Assembly (NCBI GenBank): GCA_003023665.1
Contig: PXYR01000009.1
Location: 13,315 to 22,793, forward strand
Reading direction: 5' to 3'
DNA from: Bacteroidota bacterium
GTDB taxonomy: Bacteria > Bacteroidota > Bacteroidia > Flavobacteriales > Schleiferiaceae
DNA length: 9,479 nt
Both the position numbers and the translations under genes were made by a program. Shown in pieces: positions 1 to 7,381 of this stretch. Position 1 is the stretch's first letter. Each line of letters starts with the position of its first letter. The notes below the pieces were generated by a model. It was not told the DNA's origin. It did no database searches and was given only the letters and a program-made list of their open reading frames with translations.

Positions 1-2759
1 GTGGTATTGATTTGCATAAAAGGCGGAATCCGGAAGGTGAGCGTATCCTCTATTACTTGAGACCGATTACAGCTTGTGTCTAAAACTGTGATTGTAACTA
101 GGTTAGACGCGGGAAGAGGCGCGCCAAATTGCACTTGTGCTGATGTGAAGAGCTGTCCGGCATTGTTCCATTCAAACACATAATCGGAAGCTATGGAAGA
201 ATCACTTACCAATCTTGCCGTAGCATTAACTATACGAGCGGGATCACAATAATCATAGTTGTAATCAATCCATACCGGATCAAATGCCGGATTTACTTGA
301 AGGGTAAATAAGGTTGTGTCCCAAGTATCACATACGGTATCTTGACCAATAACCTTAACGTTATAAATACCTGGAGTGCTGTAAATATGTGGTGTAATAA
401 AACCGGTGTCTAAGCTCGTTGCACCATCATCCCAATCTATGATGTAGGACTGCACATTCGTGGAGCTGTCCAGAATGTTAAACGTTTCAGGAATGCAAAA
501 TGCAGAAGGCTCCGGAGTCAATTGCAATCGGGCATTTTGAATATCCATATCAATCACGGTTACCGCAAGGTTGCAATTGAATGAACCATTTACGGATGAA
601 TACACATTTGAGGGATAAGTCGGGTACGAACTATTTCCGCCGCATCCTGCGCAGACCCCTTGAAAAATCCTGCCTTTTTTGTCAAATCTAGAGGTTCCGC
701 CATCCACATGTTCTCTACCCGAAGACCCGTAATAGGTTGCCAACCGGGCTTCTTTCCATGTGGGATCTAGCACCAGAAAATAGAAATCCCGACCATCTGT
801 TGAAGTCCTAACCGCATTTGGTGTGACTGTAAGGCCATTGGTATTGCCTTCCGTATTTGGTGAACCTCCCCAACCAGAGAAATACGTGTTCCCACAATCG
901 TCTACTAATAAAGCCGTTGGACTAAGATCAATAGTAGAATTGGAACTGTCTCCAAAAACAAGTGTTCTACGTTCAAAGAATTCCCCAGCCGTGCTATCAA
1001 ACTTAAATTCTCGCAAGTATTGAGCGCTTCCGGGTTGACCCCAAAAATCCACACTGGATGCTTGAATCCCTCCCTTATGCTGTCCCACTACAGTGAAAAT
1101 TGTGGCTGTATCTTCCGGGAAGTTGGGTTCAATGAAAAAGTGTTGGTTGTAGGCTAAGTCCACAGAACTATGAACTGCCCCAATCTCTGGGTTGGAAAAA
1201 TCGCGTAAATCAATCGCAGCTAATAAAGAAGAATGGTTTCCAGAAGATGTGATTGCGATTGAATCGCCTATTGCCTTAAACTGAACGTCCGTAGTCTTAA
1301 TGGCTCCTGAAAGAAAAACTCTTGAAGAATTTGAGGTATTCCCTTCTTTACTGGTTAAACTGAGACTATAGAATGCTTCGTGCCCGGATGTTCCCAGATA
1401 GGTACTGTATATGAGAGGACCCATGTTTCGTGGCAATACCGTAAGTACGCCATCTAAACCCCCTTGATGTTCTGTAGCGCCTGGAGTAATGGGATAATCC
1501 GTTGAATCTGCCGTAGCAGCTATGTATACGGGGCCACCGTCGCGTTGAACTTCAATTTCTCCTCTGAAACCGTCTCCGTAATTAAAGCGGAGGCTATCAT
1601 TAAAACCTTCATTATTGCTTCCTCCTAAATAGGTAGAACCTATAAGTTGCGCGCCGTTAGCACTTATGGAACACACAAACATATCTGTTCCATTTTGGAA
1701 GGTGAAAAATTCAATATCTGCTGCATTACCTCCACCAAAGGAGGTATCTGCTGCACTCACAGTAGTTGGAAAATCGGAAGAGCCCGTAAGACCAAAGACA
1801 TAAAGGTTTCCATTTTCATCGCAATCCATACTATGGGGTTGGTCTAAATCTGAACCGCCCAAATAAGCAGACCACAGTAATTGTGTGCCGTCCGCGCTGA
1901 ATTTTGATATGGCTCCGTCAAATGTTCCGCCATTATAGGTGGTGACAAAACTTCCTAAAGTAGTTGGGTATCCCGTACCAAAAACAATTCCCCCACCAAA
2001 GGCATTACCATTATCATCAAAAGTCGCAGTATAGCCAAAGTTATCAGAGGCAGAACCCGAATAGGTACTAAAAATATAGATTGGATCAATTACTAATTCT
2101 TGGCTAGAGTCGTAGAACCCAAGATCAATTTTAACTTCGTCCTTACTGCGTAAGTATCGTGCACGAACTTCCTTTTCACCCTGAAACGCGTAAGGCAATT
2201 CTTCTTTAAGCTCACCTATAGCTGTTTGAATACGAACTTTTTTGGGCTGAACTTCTAACCCCTGAACACCACCATAAATGGTAGAAATAAGGGTCGGATC
2301 TGCTCCTGCCCCAACAATCCAATCGTATTTAACACCGCCTGAAGAGGTATAAACAATGAGATCTATCCCAGGGTAGACGTCCTCTGCAATCAGTGTTTGA
2401 AAAGAAGGAACGTTGCTACGCCAATTGGTCCTGTGACCCAAATAAAAATGATTTTTGTGAGAATAAGCATCCCTACCCTGCCAGTTCAGCGCACCGGCAT
2501 TCTTGAATTTTACGGAGAAATTAGCATAATGCAGCGTGTCCGCATAGTGATGCTTTTCAGGTGCATCGTGATGATGCTGGTCCTGTGGATTCAGAATACT
2601 GAAGACCAAGGAGTCTGAGGTTAAAAACAAGGAATTCGCCCCAAAACGATAAACAAACTTTGAAGGGTCTTCCCACTGCCCATCATTACGCACAAAACCC
2701 TGTTGGGCTTGTAGCCCCAAAGTCAAAAAAAAGGTTAAAAGAGCAAAGGATTTGCGCAT
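1..2759 (-). CDS. Large secreted protein with SBBP-type beta-propeller repeats and PKD domain (3' end beyond window)
   Basis: I read this frame by hand: 919 uninterrupted codons from the ATG at 2757-2759 to the left edge, so the C-terminus is missing. Residues 1-19 form a signal peptide (RKS, a hydrophobic run, then LQAQ). The mature start has FVRNDGQW, typical of a Bacteroidota N-terminal domain (about 20-225) found on gliding/T9SS-associated secreted proteins. Repeated STYLGG-like motifs near 231, 298, 376 and 453 mark SBBP-type propeller blades. GVCAGCGG lies at 701-708. A PKD-like domain lies at about 745-825, with IIDWDDGA and HIYSTPGIYNVKV, and further Ig/PKD-like sequence follows. A His-rich patch lies at 62-77. 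By analogy with the family I infer export by Sec then type IX secretion, but the sorting domain would be outside the window. It could be an adhesin or matrix protein; the substrate is unknown. It lies 69 bases after prfB on the same strand. Confidence 0.9.
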   Translation of the reverse strand, partial: MRKSFALLTFFLTLGLQAQQGFVRNDGQWEDPSKFVYRFGANSLFLTSDSLVFSILNPQDQHHHDAPEKHHYADTLHYANFSVKFKNAGALNWQGRDAYSHKNHFYLGHRTNWRSNVPSFQTLIAEDVYPGIDLIVYTSSGGVKYDWIVGAGADPTLISTIYGGVQGLEVQPKKVRIQTAIGELKEELPYAFQGEKEVRARYLRSKDEVKIDLGFYDSSQELVIDPIYIFSTYSGSASDNFGYTATFDDNGNAFGGGIVFGTGYPTTLGSFVTTYNGGTFDGAISKFSADGTQLLWSAYLGGSDLDQPHSMDCDENGNLYVFGLTGSSDFPTTVSAADTSFGGGNAADIEFFTFQNGTDMFVCSISANGAQLIGSTYLGGSNNEGFNDSLRFNYGDGFRGEIEVQRDGGPVYIAATADSTDYPITPGATEHQGGLDGVLTVLPRNMGPLIYSTYLGTSGHEAFYSLSLTSKEGNTSNSSRVFLSGAIKTTDVQFKAIGDSIAITSSGNHSSLLAAIDLRDFSNPEIGAVHSSVDLAYNQHFFIEPNFPEDTATIFTVVGQHKGGIQASSVDFWGQPGSAQYLREFKFDSTAGEFFERRTLVFGDSSNSTIDLSPTALLVDDCGNTYFSGWGGSPNTEGNTNGLTVTPNAVRTSTDGRDFYFLVLDPTWKEARLATYYGSSGREHVDGGTSRFDKKGRIFQGVCAGCGGNSSYPTYPSNVYSSVNGSFNCNLAVTVIDMDIQNARLQLTPEPSAFCIPETFNILDSSTNVQSYIIDWDDGATSLDTGFITPHIYSTPGIYNVKVIGQDTVCDTWDTTLFTLQVNPAFDPVWIDYNYDYCDPARIVNATARLVSDSSIASDYVFEWNNAGQLFTSAQVQFGAPLPASNLVTITVLDTSCNRSQVIEDTLTFRIPPFMQINT

Positions 2760-2828
2760 ACATCAATATAGCTACTTATTTAACCCGTAACTATACATTT
2801 TGTGCACCAAATCTAATCGGTTACTAAT

Positions 2829-3935
2829 TTAATACTCATCGGCATTTGCACTCTCCCCTTGTTGCATGAGAAATGCTTTAAGAAATTCATCAATATTCCC
2901 GTTCATTACGCCATCCACATCTGAGGTTTCTTGCGCAGTACGAACATCTTTGACCAATTTATAGGGATGCATCACATAATTGCGAATTTGTGAACCCCAT
3001 TCGATTTTTTTCTTGCCCGCTTCAATCTCGGCACGCTTTGCATTCCGGGCTTCAATCTCCATCTCATACAATTGAGATTTCAGCAGTTGTATGGCCTTCT
3101 CTTTATTGCCTAATTGTGAGCGCGTTTCCGTGTTCTCAATGATGATGCCTGTTGGTTTGTGACGCAGTCGAACTCCAGTTTCTACCTTATTTACGTTCTG
3201 TCCTCCTGCGCCTGAAGAACGGAAGGTATCCCATTCTATATCGCTCAAATTGATTTGAATATCAATGGAATCATCCACTAATGGGAAGACATAGACGGAA
3301 GCAAAGCTCGTGTGGCGCTTGGCATTAGAATCAAAGGGTGAGATTCGAACCAATCTATGTACCCCATTTTCGCCTTTTAAAAACCCAAAAGCATAATCAC
3401 CTTCAATCTCAATAGTTACCGTTTTTATTCCAGCTACATCACCTTCTTGTAAAACCAATTCTTTGGTTTTAAAGCCTTGCTTTTCTGCATACATCAAATA
3501 CATACGCATCAACATGCTTGCCCAGTCACAGCTCTCTGTGCCACCGGCCCCGGCAGTAATCTGCAATACCGCGCTGAGCTTATCCTCCTCACCGCTCAGC
3601 ATATTTTTGAATTCGAGTTCTTCAATCCAATCTTCACATTCACCATATGCCAACTGAACGTCACTCTCTTCGAGTTCGCCTTCTTTGAAAAATTCTAGGC
3701 TCAATTCAGCCTCACCAAAAAGGGTTTCTGCCTTTTCGTAACCTTCCACCCAAAACTTTACGCCTCTCAGCGCTTTCATGGTTTTTTCAGCTTCCTTGGG
3801 ATCATTCCAAAATTCAGGGGAAGCAGTTTTCTCCTCCTCGTTAATAATGTGAATACGCTTTTGTTCAAGGTTTAAATAACTCTTCAATCGCTCCAGACGC
3901 TCGCCTAAAGATTTTATTTGTTCAGCTGTTACCAT
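2829..3935 (-). CDS. prfB: Peptide chain release factor 2 (RF2)
   Basis: RF2 recognises UGA and UAA stop codons in the ribosomal A site and triggers release of the finished protein. The 368-residue length matches the family (E. coli 365). The SPF tripeptide that reads the stop codon is at 199-201 (RISPFDSNAKRHTS), and the GGQ hydrolysis motif is at 244-246 (SSGAGGQNVNKVETGVRLRH). SPF rather than PxT separates it from RF1. The helical N-terminal domain starts with AEQIKSLGERLERLKSYL. Most bacterial prfB genes carry an in-frame UGA near codon 26 needing a +1 frameshift; here the site reads TAT TTA AAC with no stop, so the gene is one continuous frame. It is divergent from the threonine aldolase gene, with 59 bases between the start codons. 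Confidence 0.97.
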   Translation of the reverse strand: MVTAEQIKSLGERLERLKSYLNLEQKRIHIINEEEKTASPEFWNDPKEAEKTMKALRGVKFWVEGYEKAETLFGEAELSLEFFKEGELEESDVQLAYGECEDWIEELEFKNMLSGEEDKLSAVLQITAGAGGTESCDWASMLMRMYLMYAEKQGFKTKELVLQEGDVAGIKTVTIEIEGDYAFGFLKGENGVHRLVRISPFDSNAKRHTSFASVYVFPLVDDSIDIQINLSDIEWDTFRSSGAGGQNVNKVETGVRLRHKPTGIIIENTETRSQLGNKEKAIQLLKSQLYEMEIEARNAKRAEIEAGKKKIEWGSQIRNYVMHPYKLVKDVRTAQETSDVDGVMNGNIDEFLKAFLMQQGESANADEY

Positions 3936-3942
3936 AGGCGGG

Positions 3943-3950
3943 CAAAGTTA
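3943..3950 (-). promoter_or_regulatory. Candidate -7 promoter box for prfB
   Basis: On the minus strand this reads TAACTTTG, an exact match to the Bacteroidota -7 consensus TAnnTTTG. A convincing -33 TTG is not seen at the usual 17-20 base spacing. Only 7 bases separate the box from the prfB start codon, so a transcript started here would be leaderless or nearly so. With one box only, chance occurrence is possible. Confidence 0.35.
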
Positions 3951-3963
3951 AGCATCCCTTGTT

Positions 3964-3977
3964 ATCTTCACGAAGAT
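3964..3977. repeat. Short inverted repeat between prfB and threonine aldolase
   Basis: The site reads ATCTTC-AC-GAAGAT: two 6-base arms with a 2-base spacer, near the middle of the 59-base divergent intergenic region. The spacer is too short for a good RNA hairpin, so a protein-binding site is the likelier reading if it is functional. Chance is also possible at this length. Confidence 0.3.
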
Positions 3978-3994
3978 TATAAAGTACTGCTCAA

Positions 3995-5014
3995 ATGTTG
4001 AAAATCGACCTCCGTAGCGACACCGTCACCCGCCCATCCAAAGCCATGTTAGAAGCCATGATCAGTAGCCCTGTGGGCGATGATGTGTGGGGTGATGACC
4101 CAACTGTGATTAAACTTGAAGAATTAGCGGCGGAGCGATTTGGCACTGAAAAGGCGCTCTTTTGCGTCAGTGGAACACAAGCCAATCAGATTGCCTTGAT
4201 GTCGCATTTGAGCCCTGGAGACGAGGTTATTTGTCACCCTTATGCGCATATTTACAATTACGAAGGCGGGGGAATTGCTGCAAATGCGCATGCCTCTGTA
4301 ACTTTTACGGGAGACTCCCGCGGCATTATGCACCCTAACGGTGTGCTGGACTGCATCAAGCCTGATGATGTTCATTACCCAAAATCTAGAGTACTCGCAC
4401 TAGAAAACACCTCTAACAAAGGCGGTGGAACGTGCTATGAATGGGAAGAAATAGAGGCGCTTCGTGCTGTGGCCTCAAAACACGGCCTGACCTTTCATCT
4501 TGACGGCGCGCGCCTATATAACGCCTTAGTAGCCAAAAATCATAGTGAAAGCGATTATGGAACGGCGTTCGATTCCATCTCCATCTGCCTATCCAAAGGT
4601 CTTGGTGCACCTGTGGGCTCCGTTCTACTCGGAAGCGAAGAATTTATACACCACAGCAGAAGAATTCGAAAGAGAATTGGCGGCGGTTGGCGTCAGGCAG
4701 GACTGTTGGCTGGTGCTGCAATCTATGCACTAGAAAACAACGTGAATCGTTTAGCCGAAGACCACGGTGCTGCCAAGGATATGGCTGAATTTTTAAGCCA
4801 GCAAACTTGGGTCAAAAATGTGGTTGCCCCTGAAACTAACATCTTGATTTTTGGATTGAACGAGGATATGGACCAGGAAGCATTCATCAGCACCCTAGCA
4901 GAGAAGGGAATTGGCATCAGCCAGATGGGGCCAGGAAAATGTCGCATGGTCTTCCACTTGGATGTAACTGCAGCAGATCTATTGGAAGTGAAGTCTGTCC
5001 TCGCAGCTTTATGA
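3995..5014 (+). CDS. ltaE: Low-specificity L-threonine aldolase (PLP-dependent)
   Basis: This enzyme splits L-threonine or L-allo-threonine to glycine and acetaldehyde in the cytoplasm, feeding glycine synthesis or threonine breakdown. The 339-residue protein is full length for the family. The start IDLRSDTVTRPS and GDDVWGDDP are signatures of the beta-eliminating lyase/threonine aldolase fold-type I family. The residue that stacks on the cofactor is likely H81 (ICHPYAHI), HLDGARLYNA at 168-177 supplies the Asp that contacts the PLP ring, and the Schiff-base lysine is K201 in SICLSKGLGAPVGSVL. GGGWRQAG at 229-236 is also typical. The ATG at 3995 is the only start that gives a complete N-terminus. 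Its TGA stop overlaps the ATG of the next gene (ATGA), suggesting coupled translation with the zinc-ribbon gene. Confidence 0.95.
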   Translation: MLKIDLRSDTVTRPSKAMLEAMISSPVGDDVWGDDPTVIKLEELAAERFGTEKALFCVSGTQANQIALMSHLSPGDEVICHPYAHIYNYEGGGIAANAHASVTFTGDSRGIMHPNGVLDCIKPDDVHYPKSRVLALENTSNKGGGTCYEWEEIEALRAVASKHGLTFHLDGARLYNALVAKNHSESDYGTAFDSISICLSKGLGAPVGSVLLGSEEFIHHSRRIRKRIGGGWRQAGLLAGAAIYALENNVNRLAEDHGAAKDMAEFLSQQTWVKNVVAPETNILIFGLNEDMDQEAFISTLAEKGIGISQMGPGKCRMVFHLDVTAADLLEVKSVLAAL

Positions 5015-5178
5015 GTAGAGTCAAAAAGTGCCCACAATGCAAGAAGGACCATTCGGTCATGTTCAGAGTACAATACAAACCTGCGGACAAAACGTGGTAC
5101 TTCCTCTGTGAAGCATGCGTTCTAAAAGTAAAACCCAACAACAAAGACTACCGTTACGGCGGCACTTGGAAGGGTTAA
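5011..5178 (+). CDS. Small zinc-ribbon protein, function unknown (55 aa)
   Basis: The 55-residue protein has two CxxC pairs, CPQC at 7-10 and CEAC at 33-36, spaced as in a zinc ribbon, with beta-strand-like sequence between them (HSVMFRVQYKP, KTWYFLC). The C-terminus is basic and aromatic (KDYRYGGTWKG). I chose the ATG at 5011 because it overlaps the threonine aldolase stop as ATGA and starts right before the zinc-binding part. The same frame stays open upstream to an ATG at 4939, but that extension lies inside the aldolase gene and has no domain character. No enzyme motif is visible; a nucleic-acid or protein adaptor role is possible but unproven. The overlap suggests its output is tied to that of the aldolase. 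Confidence 0.8.
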   Translation: MSRVKKCPQCKKDHSVMFRVQYKPADKTWYFLCEACVLKVKPNNKDYRYGGTWKG

Positions 5179-5218
5179 GATGTACGTAAATTCCGGACTC
5201 AATTAGCTATTTGTCAAT

Positions 5219-5659
5219 TCACTTCCCATCTGATACTCTCTGGTATGCCCTACCTATCATCTCAAAAGAATACCCACGGCGTTGCATGGCGGCGGTGAGT
5301 TGTTCTTTTGTTTTTGAGTTGAACCAGCGGTCGGCCAGATATAAGGCGTTCTTTTCTATGAGTGTTGGGTCCACCTGGCTCAAAATTCTATCAATGGTCA
5401 CCCTAGGAATACGATGCTCTTGCAGGCCCGCACTAATCCTTCTTGGTGCCCAGTGTTTCTGGTTTAATTTCCCCCTTACAAAGGCCTCTGCAAATCTGTA
5501 TTCATCCAGGAAGTTCTCCTCCATTAATGTTGCAATGACTTCTTCATGATATTTACTTGGAAGTTTTATCAAGCTGAGCTTACGTTTTACTTCAAACGGA
5601 CTACGTTCTTGATAGGCACAATAATGCTGCAATTTCTGAAGAGCTTCTGAGGTTGTCAT
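5219..5659 (-). CDS. recX: Regulatory protein RecX
   Basis: RecX binds RecA filaments and modulates, usually limits, homologous recombination and SOS induction. The 146-residue protein has the three tandem three-helix repeats of the family: QHYCAYQERSPFEVKRKL (about 11-28), NFLDEYRFAEAFVRGKLNQ (49-67) followed by KHWAPRRI, and AAMQRRGYSFEMIGRAY (123-139). RFAEAFV and the PRRI segment are the most characteristic. No recA gene is visible beside it in this window. It converges with the zinc-ribbon gene across 40 bases in which I see no terminator-like hairpin. On its upstream side a strong hairpin ends 17 bases before its start codon, leaving little room for its own promoter. Confidence 0.92.
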   Translation of the reverse strand: MTTSEALQKLQHYCAYQERSPFEVKRKLSLIKLPSKYHEEVIATLMEENFLDEYRFAEAFVRGKLNQKHWAPRRISAGLQEHRIPRVTIDRILSQVDPTLIEKNALYLADRWFNSKTKEQLTAAMQRRGYSFEMIGRAYQRVSDGK

Positions 5660-5674
5660 GATTCAATTTTAACG

Positions 5675-5712
5675 AAAAAACCCCAAGCGTCGCATGCGAC
5701 GCTTGGGGTTTT
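5675..5712 (-). terminator. Strong intrinsic terminator or attenuator between the RNase gene and recX
   Basis: Positions 5677-5712 are a perfect 36-base palindrome centred on GCATGC, with arms containing CCCCAAGCGTCG and its complement. On the minus strand the GC-rich stem (about 16 pairs with a CATG loop) ends in a run of six T (complement of 5675-5680), the classic shape of a Rho-independent terminator. It sits 21 bases after the RNase E/G stop and just before recX on the same strand. The other strand has TTTTCTTT after the stem, so it could also work in that direction, but no plus-strand gene ends there. Confidence 0.88.
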
Positions 5713-5733
5713 CTTTACACTGTTGAAATTCTC

Positions 5734-7254
5734 CTAAACAGGGTTGTTTTCCTTATCCAATAACTTCCATTCAAGCATGGTGAAAGCATCTCTAGGTACA
5801 ACCACGATCTTCTTTTTAAATCGTTTTTGCCAATCCTTCTTAACGCTCTTAAAAAAGCCCTTTGTAATGTATGCCTCAATGAACGGGTGTACATGAACAA
5901 AGATTTCTTTCTGCGTTTTGGCATTCAGCTTACTTGCAATATTATCTATCACTTGAATAGGAGCTTCTACCAAATTATCTGGATTCTCTTCTCGCGTTGT
6001 GATATTCGTCTCAGGACGCACACGCTGACGCGTTAATTCCATCAATCCAAATCTGGAAATGGGAAGAATTTTGTGTCTGGCGCGGTCTCGCTTCATTTCG
6101 TCACGCATCTTCTCATACACCGCTTTACGGTTCTCAGCGCTATTCATATCAATGAAATCAATCACCACAATACCACCCATATCACGCAATCTCAACTGAC
6201 GTGCAACTTCTACTGCCGCCAATAAGTTTACTTGTAAAGCATTCGCCTCTTGATTTTCAGCGGTATTTGTTCTGTTTCCTGAATTCACATCAACCACGTG
6301 CATGGCTTCCGTATGTTCAATAATCAAATACGCTCCTTTTGGCATACTTACAGAACGTCCAAATGCACCTTTGATTTGCCTGTCTACACTTGCAAATTGA
6401 AACAACGGCATTTGACCATTGTAATATTTTACCATTTTAGCAGCCCCAGGCTTAATCGCTTCAAGGTAGTCCTTGACTTCTTCAAAGAGCTCTTGATGAT
6501 CAATTGTGATTCCTGTAAAACTATCATTGAATACATCTCTTAAGAATGCACTCGCACGATTCATCTCTCGGAAAATTCTAGCTGGCTTATTTCTTTTCTT
6601 GACACCTTTATGGAGTGATTTCCATTTGCGTATCAAGGCGTCTAAATCTGCCTGCAAATCTTCCGCAGTCTGTCCGTTAGCGACAGTACGTATAATGACA
6701 CCAAATCCCTTTGGCTTGATGCCTCTGACCAATTTTTTCAGCCTATCCTTTTCTTCTCTATCGCGTATTTTTTGACTTACGCTAACTCGATTAGAAAAAG
6801 GAACTAAGACTACAAAACGACCGGCAATACTCAACTCTGCTGTTATACGAGGCCCTTTTGTAGATATGGGCTCCTTCGTAATTTGAACAAGGATTTGATC
6901 TCCTTGCTTCAAGACATCTCCTATGTTTCCTTCTTTCTCAATATTAGAGGAGGTTTGGAAATTTGAAATATCTGCTTGTTGCTTGCCTTTAAGAGTTTTA
7001 CGTAAGTAGCTCTGCCAGGAATTTATCTGCGGCCCTAGATCATGGTAGTGCAAAAATGCATCTTTATCATAACCAACGTCTACGAAGGCAGCGTTTAGGC
7101 CAGTGGCCAATTTTTTGACGGTCCCTAAATAGACATCGCCAACGGAGAAGTTATCATCTCCTTTTTCCTTTATGAGCTCTTGTAATCTCCCGTCTTCAAG
7201 TAGTGCTATATCAGCACGGTCAGAACTAGCACTAATTACTAATTCTGTTTTCAT
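5734..7254 (-). CDS. rng: Ribonuclease E/G family endoribonuclease, cysteine-free
   Basis: Family members cut single-stranded RNA in mRNA decay and rRNA/tRNA maturation. The N-terminal S1 domain (about 35-140) includes VGDVYLGTVKK and LNAAFVDVGYDKDAFLH, with an extra loop at about 75-112. The DNase I-like catalytic part has HVVDVNSGN (D322) and RQLRLRDMGGIVVIDFIDM (D366), matching the two magnesium-binding aspartates of E. coli RNase E (D303, D346). It then has LPISRFGLMELTRQRVRP. At 506 residues it resembles RNase G or the RNase E catalytic half, without a long degradosome scaffold. The zinc-link CPxCxG expected after the RQRxxP segment is absent, and the whole protein contains no cysteine. 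It starts 11 bases after the 29-residue gene and is probably the last member of the HU-led transcript before the terminator. Confidence 0.95.
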   Translation of the reverse strand: MKTELVISASSDRADIALLEDGRLQELIKEKGDDNFSVGDVYLGTVKKLATGLNAAFVDVGYDKDAFLHYHDLGPQINSWQSYLRKTLKGKQQADISNFQTSSNIEKEGNIGDVLKQGDQILVQITKEPISTKGPRITAELSIAGRFVVLVPFSNRVSVSQKIRDREEKDRLKKLVRGIKPKGFGVIIRTVANGQTAEDLQADLDALIRKWKSLHKGVKKRNKPARIFREMNRASAFLRDVFNDSFTGITIDHQELFEEVKDYLEAIKPGAAKMVKYYNGQMPLFQFASVDRQIKGAFGRSVSMPKGAYLIIEHTEAMHVVDVNSGNRTNTAENQEANALQVNLLAAVEVARQLRLRDMGGIVVIDFIDMNSAENRKAVYEKMRDEMKRDRARHKILPISRFGLMELTRQRVRPETNITTREENPDNLVEAPIQVIDNIASKLNAKTQKEIFVHVHPFIEAYITKGFFKSVKKDWQKRFKKKIVVVPRDAFTMLEWKLLDKENNPV

Positions 7255-7265
7255 ACACTAGAAGC

Positions 7266-7355
7266 TTATTTCTTCTTGTGACGATTCTTTCTTAGACGCT
7301 TCTTACGCTTGTGCGTAGCAATCTTATGTCTTTTACGTTTTTTTCCGCTTGGCAT
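7266..7355 (-). CDS. 29-aa very basic protein, AURKAIP1/COX24 (mS38-like) family
   Basis: The minus strand encodes ATG, 29 codons in all, then TAA. The protein begins MPSGKKRKRHKIATHKRKKR and ends LRKNRHKKK; about two thirds of its residues are Lys, Arg or His. I recognise this as the short Bacteroidota protein usually labelled AURKAIP1/COX24 domain-containing, related to mitochondrial ribosomal protein mS38 and similar to the tiny mycobacterial bS22. On that basis a small-ribosomal-subunit role is likely, but this is inference from family. It lies 26 bases after the TPR gene and 11 bases before the RNase gene, on the same strand. It is so short that gene callers with a usual length cut-off miss it. 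Confidence 0.85.
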   Translation of the reverse strand: MPSGKKRKRHKIATHKRKKRLRKNRHKKK

Positions 7356-7381
7356 AATGCAAAGTTTTAGTGTTATTAATT

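Noticed and set aside
2397..2618. 73-codon plus-strand open frame opposite the secreted protein
   Set aside because: It is a shadow of the 919-codon minus-strand gene; the real frame there carries the FVRNDGQW domain.
2760..2828. Promoter for the secreted protein in the gap after prfB
   Set aside because: A TTTG is present but no TAnnTTTG lies at the right spacing, so I could not support a specific site.
4939..5010. Longer start for the zinc-ribbon gene at the ATG at 4939
   Set aside because: This extension lies within the threonine aldolase gene and shows no domain; the ATGA overlap at 5011 is a far more natural start.
4723..5073. 116-codon minus-strand open frame opposite the threonine aldolase gene
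   Set aside because: It is antisense to a gene with clear family motifs and its product has no recognisable features.
5179..5218. Terminator between the convergent zinc-ribbon and recX genes
   Set aside because: No stem of useful length or T-run is visible in these 40 bases.
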